Shown here: positions 1 to 11,589 of the stretch, piece by piece
Numbering within the stretch: position 1 is the first letter of the stretch
Layout of the letters: every line of letters starts with the position of its first letter
Assembly (NCBI RefSeq): GCF_032854445.1
Contig: NC_088302.1
Coordinates: forward strand, 21,525,788 to 21,589,787
Source: Liolophura sinensis
Taxonomy: Eukaryota; Mollusca; Polyplacophora; Chitonida; Chitonidae
DNA length: 64,000 nucleotides
Direction of reading: 5' to 3'
Notes under the pieces: model-generated
The model's database searches: none
What the model saw: only the letters and a program-made list of their open reading frames with translations
What the model was told of the DNA's origin: nothing
Position numbers and translations under genes: made by a program

Positions 1-1139
1 CCTTTACGAATATGTGAAACCACGCATCCTAAATGTACAAAGCTTGACACACAATGTACACATAGGTGTACCTGTATCTTTACTTCTTGGGCATTATCAA
101 CTTACAAAAACAGATGTGCACGAAGGGTGTAAAGTACATGTACATCTACATGTGTGTACCAGATTTACATGTGGATCCTGAAATTTGTGTCTGGAAACTT
201 ATTTGATAAAACCTGTCCAGGGCATCTGTGGCTTTCAATAGTTAAAATCTGACTTTTAATCGGTTTTTTACATCTGATTTTATACCACCGTAACCAAGAG
301 TCCTTTTCAAGGGCGCTTTCAGGCCTGGTTCTATAAAGTTGTCTGTAGGTAAGCTACACTAAATCTGCAACAAACTCGGCCAGTAAAGTAGAATCAAATT
401 TTATGATTAAGATTGAAGACATATCTGAAAACACTTTTAAGATTGAAATCAAATGGTCAAGTAAGGGCACTTAAGCTGCCCAAATAATGGAACAGTGATC
501 TTAATGAGTCAAAATGTGTACTATGTACATGTAGGTGGTTGAATCCGTTGCGGATTTCTTGTGTACTGCCAGCAGCAAGCCCCTAGCCTCTGAAACAGTT
601 CCAGATGGTTGGTCACGTCTTACGAGCTCATCCATGGATTGACAGACCGTAACATTTATCAAACATCAGGGCCATATCCAGAAAAACATCAAAGGTTCTG
701 ATCCAAAACCTTAATGGTGACGTCATGACCGTGCATAAAGAAATTTTCAAAATGTGCCTCAAAATGATGCTTTTCTTAAAAGCTTTTAAGTCTGTGAATG
801 AAAGAAATTTGTATGAAAACCTAACTTTTTGTTGGTAAACCATCATATTTTTGTTTCATTTACTTGTTAGCTTTAATACAGATTGTTTACTTTGGGGCAA
901 CCAACAGTTTGGGAGCAGTCAGAACTGAAGTTACTCTAGATATGACCCTGAGCAATCTCATTAAATGAGGGTAAACTGCATGGAAGTGGGTGGTATATAT
1001 GTAGTTTAATGTACTTTGTATTTAAACACTTTTCGTACTATTTCAAAACACTCGTTACAAATTGCTAAGATATAGTTGATTTTATGATTTTTTAAGATTT
1101 TAAATCATCACTGATCATTATAAATACTGCTCTTCCAAG
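1..1139. other. Non-coding, no gene recognised
   Basis: AT-rich sequence with frequent stops in all frames. I see no recognisable domain, SINE copy or tandem array here. If the minus-strand gene extends past its exon candidate at 2063, this could be intron. Confidence 0.4.
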
Positions 1140-1371
1140 AGAGACGCATTGCTTGAAAAGCACTAACATACAAAAGCCAAGAAATCTTCCGTTGGAGCAA
1201 ATGTACTACTGTCCCACAAAGTTGAAGGAACCTAACAGAGCCAAATGGAAACTTAGGCACCTCGCCAGATACCTGGAAATAATCTCGAGGAAACGAGTCA
1301 CTGATCCAGTGAAAGCCAGACCCAAACGTGACCTTGTAGAGGTGATGGTTAAATACATGAGAAGAAACTAA
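1140..1371 (+). CDS. Unidentified basic ORF, possible terminal exon
   Basis: An open frame of about 76 residues ends in TAA at 1369-1371. It has no ATG at its left end, but an AG at 1138-1139 after a short pyrimidine stretch could be a splice acceptor, so it may be the last exon of a plus-strand gene starting left of the window. The peptide is rich in Lys and Arg, with a YYCP near its middle and a C-terminus ending VKYMRRN. I do not recognise the family. Its amino-acid make-up looks more like coding sequence than the neighbouring frames. It would lie on the opposite strand to the exon candidates at 2063-2876. A chance ORF is a real alternative. Confidence 0.3.
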
Positions 1372-1578
1372 GCTGACCCCGCTTCAGGAGGCGGCCTTAC
1401 TCTCTGAGGAAAACACTTGTTTATAAAAATTTATTACCTGGAGTTGCTTCAGTATTATACATCCCACACACACACTCATAAAGCAAATTTAATTCTAATA
1501 ATACAGAATATAATAATAATATATTATATTATTATTATATACTGTATTATCACCTTGTCTGTTTTCTTATACACACAT

Positions 1579-1713
1579 GCAACCTGCGGATGGTCGTGGG
1601 TTTCCCCCGGGCTCTGCCCGGTTTCCTCCCACCATAATGCTGGCCGCCGTCGTATAAGTGAAATATTCTTGAGTACGGCGTTAAACACCAATCAATAAAT
1701 AAATAAATAAATT
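1579..1713 (+). mobile_element. SINE family A, 5'-truncated copy
   Basis: Contains the 3' two thirds of the family: GCAACCTGCGGATGG, then a CCCGGGCTCTGCCCGG palindrome, CACCATAATGCTGG, GTATAAGTGAAATATTC and a (AATA)n tail. The full-length copy at 14021-14284 is the reference. The tRNA-like head is missing. Confidence 0.85.
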
Positions 1714-2062
1714 ATACACACATGTATGTACAGGTACAGTCATTTATTAGCTATAAGGCCATTATTAAAAATATATTCTTGGGCAGAACTCAGAGCTTTA
1801 TTCTAAACTTTTTACTGAGATTTAGACAGAAGTTTTTTGTTTAGTTTTTCTCTCAATGATGTAATTTTTTTTACCATCTGCTTCTTTTTCATTAGCCTGA
1901 ATAGAAAAAAATGCCAACTGATCTACCCATTTTATCTGATGGTGTCAAATCCTGGCCAACAAATTTTTTTAAGGATGGCCTTCATCTGCAGATTTTGCAT
2001 GCGAGAACCACACCAGCCTTGTGAAACAATGCTGAGGAAAATCCTCTAGAGAACCAACCTAC

Positions 2063-2310
2063 CTTGACTGGATCCTCAATTTTAATTGGACAGAAATCCA
2101 GCGGCTCATCGCCATTGGACGTTGGAAGCACAGGACTTGGGGAGTGATCAGAAGAGGGGTCTCCGGTAGACAATAGGCTGGGAGACAATCTCTCGCCGGC
2201 CTCACCATGTCCGTTCATTGACTCCTTCAACCGTTTCTTCAAAGCAAACATCTGTCCTACAGTGGCGGGCCTGTTGCACCCGCGGTTCACAAAGGCAGAC
2301 TTGATTGACT
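2063..2310 (-). CDS. Probable internal exon of unidentified nuclear-type protein
   Basis: Minus-strand open frame of about 80 residues ending in a good donor (CAAG|GTAGGT, GT at 2062-2061) in phase 0. Two nearby acceptors (AAG at about 2302 or 2311) both give phase 0, which fits the phase-0 donor at 2490 of the exon to its right; the intron between would be about 180 nt. The peptide has a basic MFALKKRLKES stretch, a Ser/Pro-rich part and DEPLDFCPIKIEDP. PLDFC resembles a PxDLS-type CtBP-binding motif and IKIE fits a sumoylation site, as in many transcription regulators; that is inference. The protein is not identified. Downstream exons would lie at lower coordinates or outside the window. 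Confidence 0.45.
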
Positions 2311-2489
2311 TAAGCGAATAAGTGGCACTTTAGTGTCATGTTGTGATGGGGAGAGTGACTTGTAGTTGTTGTTTTGTGACGTCTGAGGGTGGGTATCAGA
2401 GGGGTCTGAGGAAGAAGACTGAACCGAGTTAGCGACTGAGTTAAAGGAGCACGACGAGGCAGACGAGAAGTTAAGACTGGGCAAGTTAC

Positions 2490-2876
2490 CTCCCCTTCTG
2501 CCTCCTCGTCGTCATAATCCCCGCGTTTAACATCAAACCCCTCTACGAATTCCTGCGCAATGTCTGGAGAGTTACTAATCACGTCAACTTCGTGGTCAGA
2601 GCCATTCTCGGCCACTTCCGCTGCAGTATCACCACGCAGACTGTTGTCATGGATTTTCCTCTTGGTGAATTCTGGAACTCTTAGCTGGGATGACCTGTGA
2701 TGCGTTGTCACATCGTCTTCTTCTGGGTGGCCTGGCCCACTTAAGTTTTTTGACTTATGTAGATTGGCTGTTGCTGTGGGCAACGCCCTTGTCCTGCCCG
2801 TTAGCGCTGACGTCAGCAGGTGGAGGTGGGGGTGGTACAGGTGTGGTGTCCTCTGTCATCTTTTTGCCACAGTATT
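2490..2876 (-). CDS. Probable internal exon, acidic/polar region; 5' boundary unclear
   Basis: A strong acceptor (TATGTTTTTCAG, AG at 2878-2877) and a strong donor (GAG|GTAACT, GT at 2489-2488) bound this minus-strand block. From the acceptor the coding-like frame starts EYCGKKMTEDTT-like, with a run of six prolines, and stops at 2757-2755. The donor side is open in a second frame with HPEEDDV, PEFTKRKIHD, NGSDHEVDV and DYDDEEAEGE. No single frame spans the block, so either a second acceptor is used (for example after the pyrimidine tract ending CTGACGTCAG near 2806), or there are two exons, or there is an indel. Function unknown; the acidic and polar make-up fits a nuclear regulatory protein. 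Confidence 0.4.
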
Positions 2877-5800
2877 CTGAAAAACATAAAGAAAACAGAC
2901 GTTATATGCTTCCTTCCTGATTGACTCACTATACATTTAAGGTGAAAAAAACCTCAAAAAAAAAAAAAAAAAATTTCACAAAAAAATAAAAATAATAAAC
3001 TTCCAAAGAAGAAAAAATATACTGAAACAGCTTTACGGGTAAATCGCCTCAAATGATCAGTATTTTCTGCGAGTATTTATCCCAGTAGGTGTTAGCAAAG
3101 AACTAACAGTGTCAAGTTTCTGCTCAGACTCCACCCTGTCTGGCAAAACATTGCCATAGAACACTCTCCATCATCCAGCTTCAAATTCACTTAAATTCTC
3201 TTCACACACAGCCCTTGAGTACCTCTACTTACACAATGTACATAGACATGCACTGAATATCCCAAACTCTCTCAATAGGGGTCCCTAAGAATTGAGGCGA
3301 GAAGAGTTCACACTTGTGTAGACGAGTACACAAAATGAATAAATAAAATCTATAAAAGGTGACCAGCAAATCAATAGTATTGATCAAATGTGTTACTCCA
3401 AGACTGCGTGCCAACCAACCAGCAGGCTGCGTTAGGTAGTGTTAAAGCTGAGGACACACTGTGAGGTAAACTGGTGGGGGGGGGGGAGAGAGGGGAGCTC
3501 CGGTAGGAGTGGCAGTGGAGGAGCAGACTGATGCTCGCTGGCTCACCGAGAGAGAGAGAGAAAAGGCCTGTGTTACAGCAATCAACAAGCCTCACTACAT
3601 AATGTACATCTCGTCGTCAAGTCGCATCCGCCACTTAGCCGCACCCTAGTCCACATCACTTTCTCTTGTCACGAGGCTCCAGAGGGGCCCCTCCTTCATC
3701 GCTATCTCCACATCAAGTTGTTCCACCATGAGACAGGTGACAAACTGGAGATACTTTTACTTTAGTGTGTATGTGATTTCTAAAATTACACTCCACCCTA
3801 AGGTTTACTTTACAAGTACATGCATGAAATATTCTGTGATAATGAGGGATTCATCAGAGGCCTTTGACATCTCCTCTCCCCCCTGTGTGGGGCCTCGTCC
3901 CAGCCTGTCTCTCTCCCTCCTGATCTATATATGGACCTGACCAGCTCCACCCTGCTGATCTATATCAAAGAACTGAAGCTGAAATTCTGGTTGAATTTTC
4001 TCTCTCTACATACATGTACAATAGGCACCACTCCTAACTCTTCATTATCCCAATCAATTAAGCAGACATAGTGGGCCGGCCAGCCAACATGGGTAGCCTA
4101 TGCCTGGAGGCAGAGTCACTATTAGACACATACCCACGCTAAACAAAAAACAAAAAAAAAAACAAAAAAAATCCAAAACACACAGACACTATCCTGATAA
4201 GTATATCTATTTACATGTATACCTGTACAGCCCCGCACACGCAAATGTCCCAGTTCATTTGGCCCTGATATAGTGAGATTAGTTAGACAAGGCCCCCATT
4301 AATATAACTGTACCAAAACAAAAATAGCTGGGCCCCACCCCTTTTATATATGGGACAGTATGGTGGACCTTTAGCCTGTGGGCTATAAAACTAGGACAAA
4401 TCTTCTCTGACACTGCTCTATTATTGTCTAACAGGAAAGCTGTACTTCAGTATAATGTGTATCTGCACAAGCCCGACCAGTGACATTTCACTGGTGTTCT
4501 CTACTCCGTTTGCATGTCCTAACAAGTAGTATAGGCAGGATTAAAATGGTTACAAACCCATGAACACGTGTACAGTAAGCAGAGAGAGTCCTGTTATTTC
4601 CCGGCTGTTCCAGTGACTGAGTCAACCCTCATCTCGCCTATACAGAGTTGTTTCAGAGAGAGTGGGAACTGAGCATGGGAAGGCTTCAGGGCCAAGGGAC
4701 ACACCCAACCTTCAGTGACCACTTCATACTATTATAGCCCCGCCCCTCATATTCACCCTGGCCACAAGGCCACTGAGTGGAGATGTCATTAGTACAATAG
4801 GATACACTTTGGTATTGTCACCTGCAGTCATGAACAAACCGTCGAATAAAACAGGCCCTCACAAATCTAGTGTATACCCTCAATAATTACACACGTACAT
4901 GTACATGTCAGGGTATTGAGAGCGCTTTATGAGAACTAAGCCACTAGTGACCTATGATAATACATCAACACACTTCAGCGAAATAACAGTAAACCCACTG
5001 AATGTAAATACCTCTACACATGTATTCCTGTCACAAGGAATTCTCACACAATACTCAGTCGTTATATACATGTATAAAAGCTATCCATGGCAAAAATTTA
5101 CGTTTAACTGGACAACTTTCCTCTATTCACTTTGCACATGAAGAGCAATAAAGTTAGAAACAAGTGTGATGTGACAGACACATTGGTATAATTCATTAAA
5201 AGACTTTCAGTTGGGATTTTGGGTGCGTCAAAATAAAAAGGCAAACTTTAGACCAAACTTTTGTACTGAAATAATTCAGGCCTAAGATTGCACTTTATTT
5301 GTGTGCGAGTGTTATTCATTAACAACTTTTAAAACTCTGAAGACAAACGGTTTAATTAGTCTGTTAATTGGTTTTATGTTAAGCACTGAAGAATATTTCA
5401 CTTAGGTAGTGGTCAGGTTAAAGGTTGAAAAAAAAAAGCAGCCTGCACAAAGCCACTACATCTTTGCTAAAGAATAGACTTGATACCATTTAACACCACT
5501 TTACTGTCAGACCTTCCCACTTACAGCTGCAACCTGTACATGAATATATGTTCAATATATCAATATTCTGGCTTTGCCATGGTACTAGATGTTAACAAAA
5601 CCTACAAAAACAGAGGGAACAGTTCAGAACTAATTAATTACTTATTGAATGAAATATTCAATTACTGATATAGACGTACATGTATACTTGCTTTACAAAA
5701 TTACAAATCATGAGGGTTTACAGTAAAAAGTTTAAAATGCTGCAGACCTAGCAACATCATTTTTGTGATAATTTATCTGTTACTTGGGGGGGTAATCTTA

Positions 5801-6350
5801 GTTTTTACCAGAGTTTTCCACACCTTGACAAACATAACTTAAAAGATTGAAACATGGCACTAATGATTAATTCACACTACTTTCTTTATCCAAAATATTT
5901 CAGGCGACAAGACTGATACTAATGTATATTAGTTCAATAAAGATCAATGTGCACAACAAATACCAGCCTTTAAAAAAAACATTTCAAAGACGCCTAGCTA
6001 CAACCCTTGTCCCTTCCAACTCCACTCTCCCCTTTACTCTACCTTTCCCCTCACTCCCCCCCCCCCCCCCCCCCCCACCACACCAAAAGGAATTCATCTT
6101 TCTAACAATGAGAGAATTCTTTCCTATGCACCTTTGAGAGGACAATACAGGTACATTATACACTGACCCCTGAGCAGCTATACCTGGCGCTGGGCTTCAT
6201 CATCTCCTCCAGGTTACCTGTGCTAATTAGCCACTGTCTGTAATCAGCCGAACACAGGTGAATAAAGGTATAGCCTTAGCTAAGGGCGAGGACTGAGACG
6301 CTCAGGCTCTCAGCAGCGGGAGCAGGGTGCGGATGTTGTCAGGTACGTAC
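2877..6350. other. Intron-like non-coding stretch
   Basis: No coding exon recognised. It holds an A-run near 2956-2973, a short G-run near 3477, an A-rich block at 4144-4170, a 45-nt fragment resembling the SINE family A 3' end in reverse (about 5365-5410) and a run of 21 C at 6056-6076. Confidence 0.5.
6056..6076. repeat. Poly-C run, 21 bases
   Basis: An uninterrupted run of 21 C inside a C-rich stretch. Length is likely to be unstable between individuals and between sequencing reads. Confidence 0.95.
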
Positions 6351-6442
6351 GTCACTTCTGTAGCTCTCGTCAGAGCTCTGACATGTCCCTCCCGCTGTTG
6401 TTGTTTAGCGTCTTCCTCCTGTGGCTCACTAGTAGCCCTGTC
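6351..6442 (-). CDS. Candidate internal exon of the minus-strand gene
   Basis: Acceptor CCTTAGCCAG (AG at 6444-6443) and donor GTGAC|GTACGT (GT at 6350-6349) bound 92 nt open in the frame that starts GAC AGG GCT. The entry phase is 0, as required after the exon at 16281-16185. The peptide has EEDAKQQQREG and is polar and charged like the upstream exons. It leaves in phase 2, which does not fit the acceptor at 2877, so at least one exon would be missing. It overlaps a plus-strand ORF with a signal-peptide-like start. Assignment is tentative. Confidence 0.25.
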
Positions 6443-6640
6443 CTGGCTAAGGGCTGCTCTGCGGATGACGCTGCTGCATGGGCCAATAAACAAGCCTGTG
6501 GGCTGCCGTCTGTCAACATGTGTCTAAAATCGAGGGAAAGTTGCTGGGACCACACCTTCTCGTACCAGACACCACTGGCGAAACAGAAACCTTTGAAACC
6601 ACACCTAACTTCTAAACTGATTCCATTTCCTGTCGAATGA
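6383..6640 (+). CDS. Candidate small secreted Cys-containing peptide
   Basis: ATG at 6383 has a purine at -3. The 85-residue frame starts MSLPLLLFSVFLLWLTSSPVLA, a textbook-looking signal peptide with likely cleavage after the VLA, followed by a short mature part with Cys residues in ADDAAAWANKQACG, NMCLK and ESCWDH and a basic, Cys-free tail ending at TGA 6640. No family recognised. No poly-A signal is seen close downstream. The opposite strand carries an exon candidate over 6351-6442, and the hydrophobic start could be only its complement. Both cannot easily be true. Confidence 0.3.
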   Translation: MSLPLLLFSVFLLWLTSSPVLAKGCSADDAAAWANKQACGLPSVNMCLKSRESCWDHTFSYQTPLAKQKPLKPHLTSKLIPFPVE

Positions 6641-7690
6641 CATTTCTGGATACACATAACCTGCCACTGGCCACCTAGTGGACGAGATGTATGGGTGTAT
6701 GCTCAAATGCAAAAAATCGTCCATATTTTAAATATCACCCATTAAAGGAGAATATTAAGGGATGTTTAAATATTAAACACACACAAAAAATATTGGGATA
6801 AAAGATACAGCAGATCAGCTACCACTGGTCAACAAATGGATGAATTTTTGTAAACTCATATGTTAACGTGATAAACAAAATAAAACTTTTTGGGGACAAA
6901 CGTTATCAGCAGATGTCAGAAGATACCACATGCATGCAAAAAACAATCAGGAATTTAGGTGAGTTAGGAGTGGTTTTAAGTTCCAGTTTAAATGGGATGA
7001 AAGGGTTTGAAGTTTCAAATCAGTCCTATAATTTAATCTTCCTAATAAAGCAAAACACAACCTGTCTATTTTTGCAAGGCCAGCTTCAGTGAAAGAAGCA
7101 TGCCGCCAAAACCGGTAAATGTTAGTAATTATGGAAATAGGTACTAAATAAATAAAACAAAAGCACTTGAAGCACACACATGTATTTTTTACCATAATCA
7201 AGTTACGTTATTGTTGACAAAGAATGTTGCCTACTGATTAATTAAAAGTGAAAGGTAGCATAGACTTTAGCTAGAACTATAAAAACAACTACAATACATG
7301 AAAATGAGAATTAACTGAAGTTGGCAAATATTCTACAGTACAACTGAGTTTTCAGCAAATTTCAACAGGGCATCAAAAAACTTTATACAGTATCAACACA
7401 TTATACAGTAAATCATTAACACATTGCAAAATTAAGGGGATAACAGAAAATGCTGCAAAAAATGAACTTTCCAGAAAGTTCTCACACGCTCATAGGTGTG
7501 GTTCATTAGGAGATAGGTGAAGACAAGTGGCTATGCATTAGGATAATGACAGAATTTTCTCATCAGCAATTGCCTTACATGGAAATTTAGATCGACTGGG
7601 CCTACTTGATGATGTGATGGCCATGTAGGGGAATGTGCTGGTGAATTTAACTCTACTTAAATCTAATAAGAGATTTGGCTGTAGGGAATG
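6641..7690. other. Non-coding, AT-rich
   Basis: No gene or repeat family recognised; short A-rich runs and frequent stops in every frame. Confidence 0.5.
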
Positions 7691-8250
7691 AGATATTTTG
7701 CTAAATACACTAAAAACTCTACTAGAGACAGGTTTGCACACACAAACTACCAGAGACAGATTTGGACTGACAAATTACTAGAGACAGATTTGCACACACA
7801 AATTCTACTATATAGATTTGGCCACACAAACTCTGCTACAGATAAATTTGGACACAAACTTTCTGCTGGAGATATTTGGACACACAAACTCTATTAGAGT
7901 TATTACTAGAAAAAGATGTGGAAACACAAATTCTTCTAAAGGCAGATTTGGACACACAAACTGTACTCAAGATAGATTTGCACAAACACACACACACATT
8001 CTGCTAGAGATAGATTTGGACACAAACTCTACTCAAGATAGATTTGCACACACACACACACACACATTCTGCTAGAGATAGATTTGGACACAAACTCTAC
8101 TCAAGATAGATTTGCACACACACACAAACATTTTGCTAGAGATAGATTTGGACACAAACTCTACTCAATATAGATTTGCACACACACACACATTCTGCTA
8201 GAGATAGATTTGAACACAAACTCTACTAGAGATAGATTTCCTCTCCTGCT
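7690..8250 (+). repeat. Minisatellite, GATAGATTTGGACACA-type units
   Basis: Imperfect tandem array built on ACTAGAGATAGATTTG followed by GACACAAACTCT or by (CA)n. The left part has single units of about 30 nt. The right part (about 7990-8180) alternates two unit types, so the period becomes roughly 62 nt, with CA runs of different length inside each unit. Confidence 0.85.
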
Positions 8251-8302
8251 GTACATGGGAAGGTCTGCCAGCAACCTGCGGAAGGTCGTGGGTTTCTCTC
8301 TA
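8244..8302 (+). mobile_element. SINE family A internal fragment
   Basis: Short fragment with GTACATGGGAAGGTCTGCCA, CAACCTGCGG and GTCGTGGGTTTC, matching the middle of the full copy at 14021-14284. It abuts the end of the minisatellite, and both its ends are cut. Confidence 0.75.
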
Positions 8303-9023
8303 CTAGAACTATAGATTTGGATAGGTAATTCAGCTAGAGATGGACATGGATGAATACAGATGTGCTTAAATGGACAGGTTACTATTAGTTAAGAAACAAA
8401 TCAGTTTATACAGGTAACAACTATGACAACTACTAAAGGCCATGACAGATGACTGTGTAACTAATCCCGTTGAGTGACAATAGACAGGCGGGGTTAACTT
8501 GTTAGTGTTTAATGAGGGACGATGTTATCAGTCAGGCTTCAGGGGTCTTGTCTTACAGAGGGGCTTTACTTTCTGAGCCCACCTCATTTACACTGTCATC
8601 ATAACAGCCCTGCTCCTCAGGGTCCTGGTGTTTGTTGAGCATGACCCTACTGAAAGACCATCCGGTCACACTCTGTTCACACACCCAGCTAAAATGTGTG
8701 CAGTGTTTTTGTAAGCAAAGGTGTCATCTGAATAAGGCCCTCATCCAAGCCCTCTAAACATGAGGATCTCCTTGTAAATGGTTGCTTAACTCTAACCAGT
8801 GTCTCACACTGGGACAACAGATCTTTACTTGTGGACAAGGCCAATCGTCTTGGCCTCCCTGCGATGACTGGCCACCACCTGTGAAGGAAAGGAAGGGGGG
8901 TGGGGGGTGGGTTTAGAGGCTGTAACTCTTTACCCTGAGGATATCACACCCTACCCTACCCTACCCTCCCATGCCCGATCTATACTCTTACTTCATGCCT
9001 GATCTTAATTCTAAATCCACATG

Positions 9024-9152
9024 TCAACCTGCGGATGGTTGTGGGTTTCCCCTGGGCTCTGCCCGGTTCCCTCCCACCATAATGCTGGCCGGCGTCATAT
9101 AAGTGAAATATTCTTGAGTACGGCGTAAAACACCAATCAAATAAATTAATAC
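9024..9152 (+). mobile_element. SINE family A, 5'-truncated copy
   Basis: Starts at CAACCTGCGGATGG and runs to the ACACCAATCAAATAAATTA tail. It begins at nearly the same internal point as the copy at 1579, which suggests a recurrent 5' truncation. Confidence 0.85.
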
Positions 9153-10980
9153 ATAAAATCCACATGCTGCTGGGGAAAAAAGCTTTACCTTCACTCTGAT
9201 CCTACCACTGATTTCAAAAGGTAAATTTGTGTGTTCATGAATGCATGAGCACTTTTCTATTTAGAACAAAGGGAAATCTTTTTTTTGTTTGTTCCAGCTC
9301 TCTCCCCTTTAGTGCACATCTAACAAAATTAAATCTACCTTAATGACAACAAAGCCAGTTTGCCTTAATGACTTTCAAATCCACGATGCTCTCAAAAGAT
9401 AATAAATTCTGCAGCATAACAATATGCAAATGAGTTTTGCGTCAACAAACGAACCCGAGGGCATACAACAGCACTATACATACTGCATCCTGTGTCTCAT
9501 AATCACACCACCCAAGGCAACCACAAAGGTAGCATAGATGTTTTTCAATTTCACATTTGTAATAATATTTCTTTAGCTTTAAATACATGTGTATTTTTCA
9601 AAATTTCTATGGGTCTTCACATGCCAAGTGGTCATCTTCATCACCAGGCTAATATTTAAAAAAAAAAATTTTTATGGCCATCATGAGTCATATGGTCCTT
9701 TTTATTAAAATATTTTTGAAAAACTTTGATTTCTTTTTTTAAGGGTACCCATTATTCTGAAGTATAACTAATCCTACTTTCTTTCCTGTGTCTACATTGA
9801 AATTTCAGCTCCAAGATACATACAGCCTATTTTGTTTGGACTGCTTTCAGAGGTTAACTGGTAAAGTCACTTGGATTTTGGCATCATGCAATAAAGAAGC
9901 ATTTACTTGATGCAGCCATATTGGAACTACATTGTGTGACTCACATTCGTTAGCTTCAATCTACGTGCAATTTTTAGGGTATTTTGAAGTCAAAATTATG
10001 AGCCTTTTCTTAGCGACTTTCAAGAATGCTGCCTCATTTTTGGGCAAACATTCAACTGTGTGTAAGACCTATCTTAAGTTCCATCTACAGGAGTTCTTGC
10101 ATGAATTGGATTGGGCCTCCAATCTGGTCTGCTCCTGCAACTGGTGAGGTGCAATGGTTCCCCATGGAGTCTGCTCAATTTCCTCTACCAATAAATCTGG
10201 CCATCAAACAAAAGTTCAATATTCTGAGAGCAGGAGAAATGCTAATGAAGTAAATACTTCATTTATACTAGATTTAAACAGGATACATGATCAGGGAATC
10301 TAACGAACGCCCATTAGATCACTTGTCCGGCAAATCTCTCTCAATGATTTGTTCAGCAGTACATATGCACATAGTCGTAACATGTTCTAGTTTTCACATG
10401 TCATGGTCTACAAAAAATTTAAGTTTAAAACAGTTTACTCACAGCAAATTAGTCAGTATTATTCAAAACACAAAAACCATCAACAGTACAGAGAATAACA
10501 AAACCAAAAATTCTGGCAAAAGTTTTCAATTGGCATTGGGACATGTATTTATAGAACTAAACAACTCTATTGTGTCATCAACACTCAGGTTGTCCCTATG
10601 AATATACATGTATGTGTTGACTGCAACCCCAGAATCTGGTGATACTCCAGTTGTCTCCCTTGTTACATTGAATCAATCCACACTCTCCTGGTTAATTCCA
10701 AACTTAAGAAACAAAACAACAGGACAAGTAAATTTGAAGCTGCGATATTTACAAACAATCATACACAACTTTGTACTGCTATGTTTCTTTAAGGACCTGG
10801 AAATACTTCAGGGTCAGCAGATATTTATATGTATCTTTAATATCAAAGTACTGCTTTTGAAAATATCTATCACCTTTAATAATTTAAAAATAACACCCGT
10901 GTTTAGAATTTTTTCCCCTTATATGAGTGCAATCTGGTTTATGGAAGGTGCAAATGCAGCACCACCCTTTGACAGGTATT
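9153..10980. other. Non-coding, AT-rich
   Basis: No convincing exon. An ATG-started open frame of 130 codons at 10608-11000 exists, but it is composed of common AT-rich codons, has no recognisable domain and runs into a repeat fragment. Confidence 0.45.
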
Positions 10981-10984
10981 TAAC

Positions 10985-11110
10985 AAACTTCCTGGCATAA
11001 AGCCACATTTTGAATGAATGAATGAATGATTATGGCTTAACACCACATTTGCAATATTCCAGCCATATCGAAACTAACTGCATGTGTACATGACCTCAAA
11101 TTTCTAAGAT
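10985..11110. mobile_element. Fragment of a third dispersed repeat
   Basis: An (AATG)n run is followed by GGCTTAACACCACATTTGCA and ATATTCCAGCCATATCG. I recall very similar text from mollusc repeats; the family name is not certain. A weaker copy may be present near 13225-13300. Confidence 0.4.
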
Positions 11111-11589
11111 AGGTATTAGTGAGGGTAAGTTTGGAAAGTAGGATGATACCCTAACAGGAAAATGTAAGCTTCTGCACCAAAACAAAATATTTCTTCACCT
11201 TTAAAACTTTGGTCTAAGTTTATCCTTAACATCAGGATCTTTGCGCACAGAAAAATGCTGAATGCTGAGTACAGTTTATCTCGGATTAAAGAAAAAGAAA
11301 ACAAATGAACTTCAAGAAGTTGTATAAGACACAAACCTTACACTTTCACCTGTTTTTTACCTGTCAGCCAAGCTTAATTAAGACAAACAATAAAACCAGA
11401 GATATTTAAAAAAAATTACTTTCATTCCTCAACCATTTTACACATGAAAGAGCAAATTTCAGAATTACAGTAACACCAAATGCAGAACCTAAAAAGTTGG
11501 AACCCAATATAAAATCCTGGAGCCTTATATGAAAAGCTAGAACCCAATGTAAAAAAAAAAATGGAACTAAATGTAAAATGCTGAAGCTC

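Noticed and set aside
2063-2876. Assignment to a named zinc-finger regulator such as RREB1
   Set aside because: The EPLDF motif is suggestive, but no zinc finger is visible in the window and the rest does not align convincingly by eye.
7688-8075. Plus-strand ORFs with Asp-Leu-His-Thr-type repeats
   Set aside because: Translations of the minisatellite at 7690-8250.
10608-11000. 130-codon ATG-started ORF
   Set aside because: AT-rich composition, no domain, no splice support, and it ends in a dispersed repeat fragment.
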